A stretch of 64,000 bases of DNA from Rhipicephalus microplus (GCF_043290135.1 NC_134707.1:76278987-76342986), one strand, 5' to 3'. Shown: positions 11,047 through 22,363, counted from the first letter of the stretch. Program-made: numbers and translations. The notes: a model not told the origin generated them from the sequence alone.

Positions 11047-12798
11047 ATAACCATCATGAAGGAGCATGAGAGGCATGCAGTTCTGATGCTCGATGAAATT
11101 CAGTTGAGCTCGGGGCTTGCGTTTGACCAAACGACTGGCACTGTTATTGGAAGGCCAACTTTACCTTTGGCCGACGGTTCTCTGCCACATGCTGCAGTGG
11201 CAACACATGGACTTGTTTTCATGCTGGGTGGGGTTACACAAGGATGGAAGCAAACAGTTGCTTATCATCTTACTGGAAACTCGTTCAGCAGTGCTGCAGT
11301 TCAAGAAAGGTTGATTGAAATTATTCAGGAATGTGAAACAATCGGGGTTCGTATAGATGCAGTCGTTAGCGACATAGGTGGTGGGAATATGGTGCTCTGG
11401 AGAGAATTAAGTATAGTTGTGTGAAAGCATTCTGTGTCAAGAGTTTCTTGTTGTCATCCTGTTGACCAAAATCGCAAGCTTTATTTTATGGCAGACACCC
11501 CACATTTGCTAAAGAACTTGAGGAACCACCTCACACGTGGTCAATCAATTTTCCTTCCCGAAAATGTGGTCGAAAAGCACAAGCTGCCTTCGAATGAGGT
11601 TAACCTTGTGCTGATTCAGAAGCTGGTAGAAATAGACCCTGAACTGCAATTAAACATAGCACCGCACTTGAAACCATCCTTCTTGGACCCAGGACACTAT
11701 GAGAAAATGAAAGTGAAGCCTGCATTTTCGTTGCTAAATCACGATACTGCAGCTGCACTACGTTTCCTGGTCCAAAGGGGAGATTTGCCCCAAGAAGCCT
11801 TGACAACAGCATGGTTCATAGAAATCATTTATAGGTGGTTCAAAGTGCTGACATCACGTACAACGAAGCTTGGCATCAGCAAGTTAAATAATCAGAAATA
11901 TGAGGACTCGCCGATTTTTTTAAAGGATATGGTAACTCTTTTTACAGATCTGAAGATAGGCTCTCCATCGAAACACGTGTGGAAGCCTGTGCAGACGGGC
12001 ATAATTTTAGCGTGTAAAGTTGCATTGGAACTGCAGCATTATTATCTTAATGAGAAGAGCTTCGTTTTTGTTTTGCTCAGCCGATTTGCCCAAGATGCTC
12101 TTGAGAATTGGTTCTCCACTCTGAGGGCGAAGAATGCAGTACCAAAAGCTCTTCAATTTCGTAGTGCTATTCGAGCTGCTACTTTGGCACAGTTCTTTCG
12201 GCCCAGTAGAAGTGGAAGCTATGCTATCGACGATGCTCCTTCTCTAGTTGGCATCGAAAATTACCACGCAAGAGCTCCTAACAGCAATGATACGGAAGCT
12301 GTTGAATATCCCAGTGATCTTCTCGACATAAGCATGATGGAGCATGAGTCTTTTATTTACCTTGCTGGGTTTGTGGCAAAGAGTGTTGCAAAGCACACAG
12401 GGATTTGTGAGCAGTGCAAAACTGCCACAGTGTCGAACGAAGCTAGTGTGCTCACAAAGTTAAAATCCTACACTGATGACAGCAAGCTCGCATCACCAGG
12501 GCCAGCAGTACTTCATTTGCTCAAAACAGCTGAGAATATGTTTAGAGTGAATAGCAACAAGCTTCTGTGCAATGAAGTTACGATTGGTCAACTTGTGGTC
12601 ACCACTAAAGACAGTGTGCAAGCTGTCAATTGTTTTCCACCTTGCCACAACATTCAGGAGAGGTTGCTAAGAGCATTTTTTAAAACCAGAATTAACATTC
12701 TTCTGCGGAAAGAGAATATGCGTTTGGCAGCTGATGAAGCTAAATATGCAAAAACTGGTAGTCGTAGCATTGGAAAGCAGGCTGCTACAACCAATTAA
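11047..12798 (+). pseudogene. P-element-type transposase catalytic domain (exon 11)
   Basis: The frame opens after acceptor TTTTAG and runs to TAA 12798, broken once by TGA 11422-11424 directly after MVLWREL. Likely catalytic acidic residues are D in LMLDEIQL (11092), D in VVSDIGGGN (11371) and E in QDALENWF (12103), matching the D-D-E arrangement of P transposase, with the GTP-binding insertion region between them (DTPHLLKNLRNHL and the following 150 residues). A cysteine pair (GICEQCKT) lies near the C-terminus as in THAP9-like proteins. Apart from the one stop, about 580 codons are intact, so the lesion is recent or the copy was selected until recently. Confidence 0.85.
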
Positions 12799-13936
12799 AA
12801 TAGTGTGTATGCCTCATTTCTTTCGTGTTTTCCTTCCGTTTTTCTATGATGCATATGTGGTATGGCCTCTTAACTTAGTCTGTAGGTACAGTACTCACGG
12901 ATTGAAATGCAGGAATTATGGCCTCAGTAACGCACATACTTTTGTTGACACTGCGTTAAGTTCGGGTCATATTGGTGTAATTTTGATTAGAACGTGTATA
13001 TCAGAGCCAAAATTATTCTTAGAGACTATATTTATCACGACATGACGTGGTTATTTCGAGCAGGTGTGCATACCAGTTATCCCCAAAAAGTTAATGTTGC
13101 GTTTGAATCCCCAAGTACCGTACATGAGGAATTGCAGTGTTTTGTCCTATTGTGATTTCATTTCAACAGTAAGTACTTATCTTTGATCCGTACAGTTCAG
13201 AGCAGATGTTTTCAGTTGCCGTCATAATGTCATTGAAATTTCTAACACGTTTGCCCTGTTTGTTTCAGTGTGTAAATTTTTGTCCTTTATATGCAGTTCT
13301 CTTTAAGTAGCTTGGGTGGTGTCTCGATCTCATTTACGTATTCACGTTGTAATTCTGTGTGACTAGAGTTCTTTATGAGAAGCTTTGTTAACTTAGCTAA
13401 GCCTATTTTTAATATTCTGTGTCAAGTGTCCCTGTTTTTCATTATGTCTCTCGTCACTCGAGAAATTTCGCTTACTTTCTGCCTTGGTGGTTTACCGCCT
13501 TAGATTTCTGCTTCAGATGTCAGTGCAGTAATGGTTTTGTTCATTGCCTCTGTGTCTGTTTTCTCGTTTTTCCTCTCTTTGCTTTGCATTTCTTGCCAAA
13601 CGCAATTCTAAGCTCGTGTATTTTTATTTTGACTTCTGCTAGGTTGGCCTGTGGCTGATTTTCCTCTTGTTGTCTTGAGGCTGAAGCTATTGTTGCCCTA
13701 TGATTTTACAGCTTTGCACTTGTTGAGGGCAATTATAAGCTCATGTGTTTTTATTCCAACTACATCTGGGTTGGCCTCTATTTTAGTGGCTCATTTCACT
13801 CTTCTTCTTTTCAGATAGAGCTGTTGTTACGCTCACTAGTCTATGATTAGGTCCGTGGTTTTGCTGTGCCTATTACATCTGTTTTATTATGTCTTTTACG
13901 TGTATGTCCTGTTTCATGCCTACATATTCTTTATTC
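12799..13936. other. 3' flank of the P-type gene, no other gene seen
   Basis: The sequence is AT-rich and T-rich on the plus strand. No domain or repeat is recognised. It should contain the 3' UTR and possibly the right terminus of the P-type element, which I cannot define. Confidence 0.4.
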
Positions 13937-14612
13937 AAAAAAAACCTTACAGGCCCCAGAACAGGGCATTGGGTAAGGGGGGGGGGAGGAATCGGAATGG
14001 TACAGGCAGGTAACGTTTACAGGCAGGATCAGTGCAAAAACAACGAAAACTATGTATATATATATATAAATGAGATCACATTTTAGGCTATACAGGGTGA
14101 GGTACATTTGAGGGAATACAGCACTTGTTGATATGAACATGGCGACAGAGGGACACATTTTAAAATAAAAGACAAGGGGAATATAAAGCACCGTTACGCA
14201 ATGCACTCAAAATACAAAAACAGGGTCACATGGTGAACAGAGTGAGTAGCTGACGGCGAAATGTATCGGGATTAGATATGGAGGCTATGCAATCAGGGAG
14301 GTCATTCCAAAGACGAACGGCCCGAGGCAGTGGTGATGAATTGAATGCATTAGTTGACCCGTATATGCGCATGAAGCTGAACTTATTATGCAATCTGCGT
14401 GAGAAAGAGTGAGGTGTTTGAAGCTGAAGCCGCGTTCGTTTATTAGAGGTAATATATTTCTGGAACAGACAGAGAAGAGCAATATTGCGACGGCTATCCA
14501 ATGACGGCAGTTGAAGGTCTGATTTAATTTGCGTTAAGTTTGACGTGATGTCGTAGTTTCGTGATATGAAGCGGGCACCTCTATTTTGAATTCTTTCTAC
14601 CATATCTGCATA
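13937..14612 (-). mobile_element. 5'-truncated non-LTR retrotransposon end (CR1/L2/Jockey-like)
   Basis: On the minus strand, 14603 to 14226 encodes 125 residues typical of the region after the reverse transcriptase in such LINEs (VERIQNRGARFISRNY, LPSLDSRRNIALLCLFQKY, PRAVRLWNDLP). The 3' UTR runs to a GAATAAAG signal near 13940. The 5' cut falls just before the VERIQNR motif, as expected of target-primed insertion. A repeat of TATA (14054-14068) lies in its UTR. Confidence 0.72.
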
Positions 14613-15440
14613 ATATCTTTTGCATATCCCCAGTATGGGCTTTCCATGTCTACTTCCTATTCCTGTGATTTGAAAAGTTCAATATGTGTACTTCATTTCA
14701 TTCGCTAAATTCCACATGTGGAGTGTTAATCTCGATAAAGGTGTTTGGCACAAATTGCGTCCACTTGTCGCTAGTTGTGAGTGCACCACGAATGCCATCG
14801 CTTTTTTTACTCTTGTCATTGTGATGTGCACGTATGGCAACAAGTCACCGTTAACACATATGTCATGTCATTTATTGTGACACTGCATAATTATTATGTA
14901 TGATTGAGGCAGTCCTGCATTTTCATGAAATGTTGAATAAATGTCATGTTTTGTGCCCTTCATTCAGTTTTTGCATAGAATCAACTGTACTTGAACTTTG
15001 ATGTTTATCAATAAAGTGACATTATGGAATGGGGTTTCCTAATTAATACCAGGCCCTTTTGTTTGCTCGACATATTGCATGCTATTATGATGGCATATGC
15101 ATAAACATGTCATGCCATGAACATCCCAAGTATACGTGTGTACTCAATGCTGCCTTCCCAGACGCAGTCATTCTTATGTATTCATGCCAGGGAAGACTGA
15201 GGTGTGATGGATGTTGAGTGGCCTAGAGCCGGTATGTAAGTGTAAAACATTATTTTAAGAGAGATGTATTCTGCTTAAACAATGAGGACAATCATATGTG
15301 CAAAGAAGGAACTTCATGTAACACTGGACACAAACGGTGTGGACCTCACCAAAGCACAGAGGAGAAACATTACGCACATTATCGCACTACCCCAACCTCT
15401 GTCCTTGTGAAATGCGAGGTGTTCGTACCTTATAATAATA
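14613..15440. other. No recognisable gene
   Basis: AT-rich sequence with only short chance open frames. I see no domain, RNA gene or known repeat. Confidence 0.4.
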
Positions 15441-15444
15441 ACCA

Positions 15445-18390
15445 AGTAGCTTGAGATACCAGGCCGCGTCCTCCAGGACTCTCAGGCTACAGAGAAATTA
15501 TCCCGAGCGTTACGCGCATCGCTAATTGGGGCCGATGTAGCTGATTGGGATCGCCTCAAAGAACAGTGCCGCCATCATTGCAGTGCGGCGGGCAGAGGAC
15601 TTTGCACCCGTATGTCGAAAGATGCGTGATTGTTAATCCAAAAGATAGGCATTGCCAATCGAGATCCCAGTCCTTCCACTGTAATGCGGGCATGGCAAGA
15701 GAAGCTCGTTGAACGGTACCAACGTATTATGCGCGCTTCTTCACTCTCGGCTGCAGCTTGGCACTGTAGACGTGCACCGTGTGCGCACCCTGAGGTGCTA
15801 AGGTATGCACGCAGAGCTCTGCTTTGTCCACCAGGCTCGCCTGCCCACTCGCTGAACTCTATCACCCCAGCTGCTGCGGGTACGCGCGACGTTCAGGAAT
15901 TCACTCAACACTTTGAGTCAATAGCTAAATCTGGTGCTAAATTCTGTTACCCAGAATCCGTTTCTTCGCATCCTCTGCTAACAGATTTACCTCATGATTC
16001 CAACATGTCAAATGACGTCCTCCTATCACCGCCATCCGATGACGAAATCAAAGGCGCATTAGACGCAATGAAAAAGGGATCGGTCCCAGGGCCTGACGGA
16101 CTCCCTGCAGAGTTTTATGTACAGTTGTGGCCTATCATTGGTCCAACTATGTCACGAGTCATTTGCAAGTGTTTCCAAGATATTACACTCCCAACTTCTT
16201 TCCACAAAGGCCGTATAACACTAGTTCCCAAGAAAGACCCAATGTCCACGCGACCAGAAGATTGGCACCCTATTACCCTGCTCAATGTAGATTACAAGCT
16301 CTTGGCCAACATTTTGATGCGCCGAATCAGTCCATTTCTTCCAACATTAATTGCTCCCCACCAGGTCTGCACTGTTCCGGGCCGAGAAATACACACCCAT
16401 ACGTGGTTAACGCGTGACATCATTCAATACACCACTAGCCGATGTGCGCAAGGGCTGTTGGTTTTATTAGATCAAGAGAAAGCTTTTGATTTCGCAGAAC
16501 ATGGCTACATACTAAATGTTTTACACGCATACGGATTCCCGGAAAAGTTCATTCACCTCATCCACGCGATGTACACTAATTCAGAAAGTACTCTTTACTT
16601 AGATTCCCGTGAGAGTCACACATTTAGAGCCACGCGTGGGGTCCGTCAAGGGTGTCCCCTCTCCCCAGTGTTATTTATCCTTGCATTAGAACCCTTGTTA
16701 AGGGCCGTTGAACATCACCCGCAGATTCGTGGCTTACCTCTACCCGGTAACACTCAAGTAAAGGTCACTGCATATGCAGATGATATTACTCTATATGAAC
16801 ATAATGAACAGTCGCTGCAGTATGCTCTAGATACATTCCATGATTTCGGTATTATCTCCGGTGCAAGGTTAAACTTTTCTAAAAGCCAGTATTTTTTCAT
16901 TGGCAACCCCAGCGATCGTATGAACATCACGTCGCCTTTACAGTGGTCTCCTGAGATTTCAATACTCGGAGTTACTTTCACTGCATTTGGTATACAGGAT
17001 AGCATCTGGTCATCCGTTGTACAAACTCTTCTAAGTGATATCAAAGCAGCCAGGTACTTCGAATTCCCCCTCTTGGAATGCCGATACTTAACTCAAACGG
17101 TGTACCTAAGAAAATTCTGGTACCTTTGCCATTCTGTTAAACCACCACTCCACGTCTGCAGGAAAGTGCAAAGCTGCATCAGTTCATTTTTTTGGTCTGG
17201 TGGCACAGAATTGTTATCGCGCCCAGCGTTAGCTCAACCGCGAGATCAAGGTGGTTTTGCATTCCCCGACGTTTCCGTCACGGCTTCTACATTGTGCCTC
17301 CGCACTCTATTGCGAATACTAAGCAATGATGGCATGCCCGCTCAGACATTGGCTCGCTACCATCTGGGGCCATCACTACGTGTCTTCTTGCCGGATAGCC
17401 GAATAAGCCAAGGTCCCCAATCAACTGAATTACCATCTTTGTATCGAGCCCTTCTGGCGTTTCACCGACGTTTGGAAGCTACGTGCCGAGAGATAGAGGT
17501 GGCCGATTCTAAAGTGGTGGACACAATGGCCGCCCTTCTACGACCCTTGGTGCCCCAGCATCGTCAATCTGTAATGAACCGCGCTTGGAAACCAATAACT
17601 GCCGCAGTGTTGCCAGGGCATCTCAGAGACTTTGTCTGGAGGTTGGGCTGGGGCTTGCTCCCCACGCGAGATCGGTTGCAGCGATGGCAGGTGGTTCGCA
17701 CTTCCACTTGCCCTAACTGCGTCATGGTAGAGACCCATCGACATGCGACGTTTGAATGTGTGGTTTCCCGCTTTTTTTGGCGTGCGGTTAATGCTGGTTT
17801 TCGGGGACAGGGTGTGCGAACTTTCGTGTCCAACGGCCGATTTCCGCGTAGCCGCTTCTCCGCTCTGTTAATAGTTGCGGGGCTGTTCAGCCTTTGGAGA
17901 AACCGATGTGAGGCCGTAGCTGCCAATTGCCGCCGGCGTGCTTTGTGGCCAATACTGGGGAGAATGAGACGAGAGATCCTCGCGTTCCTCTCCGAGGAGC
18001 TTTTCTTCCTCGGGGAGCAAGAGTTTCTGCGGCATTGGTCATGCCCTTTCGTCAAGGTGGAACACGAAAGGATACAACTCATTTTTCAACCGCCTTGGTG
18101 CTAAGCAGCGCCCGTTGAGTTGTTTTATATGATTTCATTTGTTACATATCGTGTTTCATATCATCTATTGTATCGTTATACCATTGTATCATGATATCGC
18201 ATTGAGTTCTTGTGTACATATATGCCAACATTGTCATGTATATTAGAGCAAATGTCTTCACTGTAACGTAGTGATGTTAGTCGTGAAATATAGATGTGCC
18301 GAGGTGTATATGCCCTGTTACTGGAATGGTATGAAGCCTTTGTGTTCTGTACATGCTGTAAATAATTTTTTTTCTAAACAAGGAGTCATC
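15445..18390 (+). mobile_element. Tx1/L1-like LINE, 5'-truncated
   Basis: The reverse transcriptase and C-terminal region are present, but ORF1 and the endonuclease are absent, so the copy is 5'-truncated. The sequence pattern (GPDGLPAEFYVQLW, FFWSGGTELLS, a C-terminal CPNC...H...C motif) is that of the Tx1/L1 group. The 3' UTR is AT-rich and seems to end near 18365-18390, where a different tandem repeat begins. Confidence 0.72.
15451..18104 (+). pseudogene. Tx1/L1-like reverse transcriptase ORF, nearly intact
   Basis: The frame is open from about 15451, stops once at TGA 15627-15629, then continues unbroken for 824 codons to TAA 18104. Reverse transcriptase blocks are visible in order: KKGSVPGPDGLPAEFY, EDWHPITLLNVDYKLLA, LVLLDQEKAFDFAEHGY, GVRQGCPLSPVLF and AYADDITLY (about 16769-16795). 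The YADD aspartates are intact. The thumb region follows, then a C-terminal CPNCVMVETHRHATFEC zinc motif near 17710-17760. The true protein would start far upstream with an endonuclease, so this copy cannot be autonomous. Confidence 0.8.
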
Positions 18391-18394
18391 GCTC

Positions 18395-19045
18395 CAGGGG
18401 CAGCTTTAAGCTTTCCCATAGTAGAGTACCCTGTAATCTAAATCGTTACCCATTTTTCTAACCCCCCCCCTCCCGTAGCTTTTCTGCATGGTCCTTGACT
18501 TTAGGACCATGGAGAAACAGTGTTGGTCAACACGACTTGAACATTGATGCCTATGGGACGGCTTTAAGCTGTCCCATAGTAAAGTACCCTGTACTCTAAA
18601 TCGTTGCCCATGGTTTTCTAACCCCTTTCGAGAACCGGTCAACATACCGGGCAAATGAAACATCACCCATAGTAGAGTGTACATAAACTGTAAATCGTCG
18701 GATCTATTCGCTAAACGCTCTCAAGTATTTGTAGTTCGTCTCGTTATGGCCCCAACGCCACGGCCTCATCGAGTGTGAGGCATACGGGACGGCTTTATGC
18801 TCTCCCATAGTGGAGTACTTTGTACTCTAAATCGTTAACACATTTTTTTCTAAACGCACATCAGCATTGACAAAAGTGGTACAATGATTTAGTAATTTTT
18901 GTCAGCGCGGCGTAATCCAGTGTGAGGCCCACGTGATGGCTTTATTTTCCCACAGTCGAGTACCAAGAACTCAAAATCGTTAAGAATTTTTTCTAAACAC
19001 ACAGTTTAGTACGATGTACTGGAAATCATCGAGCGCGTTTCCTCA
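18395..19045. repeat. Degenerate tandem array, six copies of a ~95-160 bp unit
   Basis: A core of the type GGGACGGCTTTAAGC...CCCATAGTAGAGTACCCTGT...CTAAATCGTT...TTTTTCTAA recurs with the CCC of its CCCATAGT (or CCCACAGT) motif at about 18415, 18573, 18666, 18804 and 18949. A last divergent copy lies at 19008-19030 (AGTACGATGTACTGGAAATC). Spacing is irregular (158, 93, 138 and 145 bp), so it has decayed. It abuts the left inverted repeat of the THAP element. Confidence 0.7.
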
Positions 19046-19145
19046 AGAGCGGGACTACTCGTCACCCCCGGAAGCTTTTCAGGCCTGCGCGTCACGTGAC
19101 GTGACGTCGACGACGTCACATCGCGCCGGCCGGCCGGCCGCCCTT
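19036..19145 (+). repeat. Left inverted repeat of the THAP element
   Basis: It contains CGTCACCCCCGGAAGC and TTTTCAGGCCTGCGC (19060-19090), a doubled CRE-like TGACGTC/GACGTCA (about 19101-19118) and a CCGGCCGGCC block. The reverse complement of 21479-21550 has the same modules. The similarity continues weakly to about 19180. Confidence 0.7.
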
Positions 19146-19239
19146 CGCTGGGTGGCTGCGCCAGCCGCGAGCGCCCTTCACGCCTACCGACTCGGGCGAG
19201 GTTCCTTGACACCATGTCCGCACGATTTATCAAGGTATC

Positions 19240-19479
19240 CATTGATTGTATGGTTTAACGCGCCGACGCAACGCAGGCGATGAAGCGCGCCGTAGGGGAG
19301 AGCTCAGGATCAAGTTTTACTACCTGGGAATCTTTATTGTGTGCCGAAATCTCGTACACACGGGCGTTTTTGCTTTTCGCCTCCATCAGAAATGCGGCCG
19401 CCGCAGCCGGGTATCGAAACTGCGCCCTAGTGCTCAGCAGCGCTACGCCTTAGCCACTGAGCCACCGTTGCGGGGGAAC
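19240..19479 (-). mobile_element. Diverged tick SINE
   Basis: The minus-strand copy has the tRNA-like head at its right (CTTAGCCACTGAGCCACCGT) and the CGCCTCCATCAGAAATGCGG core. A perfect 13-bp duplication TTATCAAGGTATC flanks it at 19227-19239 and 19480-19492. It inserted inside the THAP element. Confidence 0.85.
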
Positions 19480-19528
19480 TTATCAAGGTATCAAGAAATA
19501 ATGAATATCGTGAATGGAATAATGCGTA

Positions 19529-19534
19529 TTTATT
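19529..19534 (-). terminator. Polyadenylation signal of the THAP gene
   Basis: AATAAA on the minus strand (TTTATT on plus) lies about 620 bp past the stop codon, at the end of a long U-rich 3' UTR and just before the SINE at 19240-19479. It is the best-placed signal I found. Confidence 0.45.
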
Positions 19535-20154
19535 TATCACAGCCAGACGCCGTCTGTACAAATATCACAGTGCACATTGTTCTCGGTCCAGGCAGATGAC
19601 AGGCAACACAAGATGTTGCCCTTAATGCTGAAAATATGCCAAAAGTACAAAACACAATATCTTGCCACATAAAACTCAGAAAACAAAACAGATTGTAACA
19701 GCAAAAACATCCCCGAGCTTTGGAACAGAAAAAGCACACTTTCATTTAAATTGTAGGTTAGAGGAAAACATACCATTCGTTTATCATAGTAGCAGTAGCA
19801 ACACAAGGTATCAGGTTCAAACACTTGCCAAAAAATACAATACAAAAGAACACTGGTGACTAAATTGTGGTCCACAGCATGATAAATAACAGAAAGAAAA
19901 GTAATTGTACTGCCACAGGTAGGTGCATGTCCTAGGGAAAAAATCAAACAAAAATCTAAGAAAAAAACAAATCACAGTGCACAACATGTCTGTACACAGA
20001 GTGCACAAGGAAAGTGTACACAGCTTAGGTACCAAAACGGACTGTACAACTGCTACAGTGGGCACCGAGGCAGTTCGAGTTAAAAAAAAAGGAAAAAGTA
20101 CAGCACCTTTAAAAGCTAACAACTTGTAAAGAGATACAAAACTGGAAACAAGGC

Positions 20155-21326
20155 TCAAACAAGGGAATGTATTGCTTGAGCCAGGTGGCAATAAGTGCAG
20201 CGCTCCTCAGACAGCATCGACAGGTTGTTCAAAATTTCCAACAAGGAACTTACTTTTTGAACTGAGTCTGGTACAACAGCGCTACCAAGGTTCTTGATTG
20301 GTGAACCTTGATAGCAGGCAAAGACTTCAAGGTTTGCAAACACGGTCAATGACGCATTCAAACAAGGTTCACGATAGTCGATAATGTTCAAAAACATGGA
20401 GCACTCTTCTTTATGAATCACAGTCCACTTTGGAGACACTGACACCCCTTGCAGGCGAGCCCTTAGTTCTTCGAGGGACGAAAACCGGTCTCGTTTTTGC
20501 TCCGCTTCATATGACGCCAGCGACTTTTCTACAGCACGGGCGAGTTGGGAGGCTTCTTGTCGGCTCCTCTTGGCGTCAGGGGTTTCTCTCGTGCTCTGGT
20601 CTCGTACTGATAGGTAGGACGGACAGCCGGAAAATACCGTTGGGACAGATCCAGGACGCAACCGTGGTACTGGGAGTGCAACTTCAATAACTCTCCCTGT
20701 CCTTGGATTCGTCTACGATGTCGTTTTCTCAATGCATGAAGCGTCGAAATGATTCGCGCACACCTGCAAAAACGTTTCAAGAACGTCTGAGACGCCACTT
20801 CTCAAAAGAAAAAAATGCGCTCCCGTTTGCATGACCGCGTTTACAGTCCGTGTAGCTAAAACAAAGTCTACCTACGTTTCGCAAGCATCTAAATAAAAGC
20901 GCTGCGCTAAGCGGTACAAGCAACATGAAAGGAAACACGGGAGTGTGATGTCACCGCACTCCACGAAGCGCTTCCACCGAGAGCTTGCAAGAATGGACGA
21001 CACCACGGCACTGTTAGTGAACAAAGCGCAGCTGACCATCCTTGCTGCGAACGCTGCTGGCGTCAGCGCTTCGCGAGGCCCGGCGGCCACACGCTCAAGT
21101 ATTTCCCATCATAGGTGATTTCTACCCGAACAAGCAACGACTAGCTAAGAACAGGAGCATCTCAAATTCTTACCTTAGTGCACGAAGTCGGCACGAAGTC
21201 CTTCCTAGGAATGGCGCGTAGCCATTGTTTGAGAGCGTCGGCGTCTTTAGGGAAGGAAAACACTTGTATCTTCTTTCCTGTTTTGTAGTTGCCGGTGCAT
21301 CCGGGTACACAACACTTATTCGGCAT
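20155..21326 (-). pseudogene. THAP-domain protein gene, two exons, one internal stop
   Basis: Exon 1 (21326 to 21174, 51 codons, phase 0) starts MPNKCCVPGCTGNYKTGKKI and ends at donor GTAAGA. Exon 2 (20763 to 20155) follows acceptor TTTTGCAG and reads VCANHFD, completing the C2CH zinc site, then PRLRPGSVPTVFSGCPSYLS, the conserved tail of THAP domains. About 150 residues of charged and leucine-containing sequence follow, with no catalytic domain, ending HSLV. One nonsense codon, TAG at 20715-20713, falls where the family usually has an aromatic residue, so the gene is either a fresh pseudogene or carries a sequencing error. THAP proteins are zinc-dependent DNA binders, often derived from P-type transposases. 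Confidence 0.75.
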
Positions 21327-21478
21327 TGTCGCATCACTCCAGCATCACGCACGGAAACGAAATTGCCGCAAAACAACAACGGAAAGCAACAAACGTGAAA
21401 CACCGTCAACACCACGCCGCCGAACCGTCACCACCGCCGCCCGCGCTGCGCTCGCTGCCGCTGCGGCTTCCCCGAGAG

Positions 21479-21566
21479 TCGGCCGGCCGGAAATGACGTC
21501 AAATTGCTGGGCGCAGGCCTGAAAAGATTTTCCGGGGGTGACGGACTACTTGGCAAAGAAGGGAAA
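21479..21566 (-). repeat. Right inverted repeat of the THAP element
   Basis: The plus strand reads GGCCGGCCGG, TGACGTCA (21494-21501), GCGCAGGCCTGAAAAGATTT, then TCCGGGGGTGACGG. It mirrors the left repeat and lies upstream of the THAP gene, so its perfect CRE (TGACGTCA) could also serve as a promoter element. Confidence 0.7.
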
Positions 21567-22094
21567 GCTACGGGAGAGGAGCTTCCCAAAATGTACTTCT
21601 ACGCGAAGTGGTCCGCGTCTCGTAACGCTGGGGAAAGTGGTGGCTGCGCTGCGTCAACCTTGCCTGCCAACGCAGACGCCGCTAAGCGTTTTAAAGTCGT
21701 GAAAGGCAGGACGTACACACGCGTACGCAAACGCAAAGTGCCAACGTGTGACGTAGAATGCAATGATCTTACTGGTGCGTACAGCGTGTTCTCTGAAAGA
21801 GCTACATGCAGAAAACAAACGATAAATGGCTATAAACTCGGCGACAACTGTCTGTGGCAACACAGCCATGGCTACGAAGCCCAAGCACTACGTTTTTAAC
21901 TACGCTTCTGCATGTAGTCCAAGAACGCTAAGTTTTTTATACTGCGACGCATAATGGGAAATATAAAAAGAAAAGATGCAAACATTGTGTTCACGATTGT
22001 TCGCATTATTAGTAGGAAGCATCATCAGTGTAGGTTTTTCATTATTAGCTGTATCTAGTTTACTGGTTTTCTTGCGCCATTTCACCTTTTCCCT
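21567..22094. other. No recognisable gene
   Basis: An open frame on the plus strand (to 21899) has no domain or splice context. I treat it as chance. Confidence 0.4.
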
Positions 22095-22108
22095 GCTCCG
22101 GTAAACAA

Positions 22109-22349
22109 TTGATTCGTTGATATGTGGGGTATAACGTCCCAAAACCACCATAATATTATGAGAGACCCCGTAGTGGAGAGCTCCAGAAATTTCGACCACC
22201 TGGGGTTCTTTAACGTGCACCCAAATCTGAGCACGTGGGCCTACAACACTTCCGGCTCCTGTGGAAATGCAGACGCCGCAGCTGAAATTGGATTCCGCGT
22301 CCTGCGGGTCAGCAGCCGAGTACCTTAGCCACTAGACCACCGCGGCGGA
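22109..22349 (-). mobile_element. Full-length tick SINE
   Basis: All SINE modules occur in reverse order, ending with a tRNA-like head (GCAGCCGAGTACCTTAGCCA). Near-identical 14-bp flanks, GCTCCGGTAAACAA (22095-22108) and GCTCCGGTTAACAA (22350-22363), are the target duplication with one change. Confidence 0.9.
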
Positions 22350-22363
22350 GCTCCGGTTAACAA

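Larger units (their letters stand above)
6525..12798 (+). pseudogene. P-element/THAP9-type DNA transposase gene, 11 inferred exons, inactivated
   Basis: The gene encodes an N-terminal THAP DNA-binding domain, a short Ser/Ala/Thr-rich linker, a coiled coil and a P-element-type RNase H-fold transposase, the same order as in Drosophila P transposase and vertebrate THAP9. I inferred exons from GT-AG borders and continuous translation: 6525-6682, 7562-7676, 7868-7936, 8036-8098, 8177-8227, 8549-8590, 8653-8700, 9016-9078, 9229-9294, 10175-10587 and 11047-12798. Introns show it is not a processed copy. It carries one frameshift (about 6635-6650) and three nonsense codons (TAG 7625, TAA 10513, TGA 11422), yet almost every splice site and the rest of the frame survive. 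Such transposases cut and paste their own element in the nucleus. I could not locate terminal repeats, so the mobile unit is not delimited. Confidence 0.8.
19036..21566 (-). mobile_element. Candidate DNA transposon carrying a THAP gene, bounded by inverted repeats
   Basis: The left end (19036-19145) and right end (21479-21566) are inverted copies of each other. Read inward, both contain CGTCACCCCCGGAA, then CTTTTCAGGCCTGCGC, then a CRE-like GACGTC, then GGCCGGCC, in the same order. Between them is a single two-exon THAP-domain gene on the minus strand and one later SINE insertion. No catalytic transposase domain is present. This layout suggests a non-autonomous or domesticated element. I did not find a target-site duplication, and the exact ends are uncertain. 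Confidence 0.6.

Noticed and set aside
15630..18104. Reverse transcriptase as a host gene
   Set aside because: It lacks the N-terminal endonuclease, has a stop at 15627 in the same frame, and sits in a LINE-like 3' context, so it is a truncated LINE.
21504..21899. 131-codon open frame on the plus strand
   Set aside because: It starts inside the right inverted repeat, shows no domain, and has no sign of coding bias.
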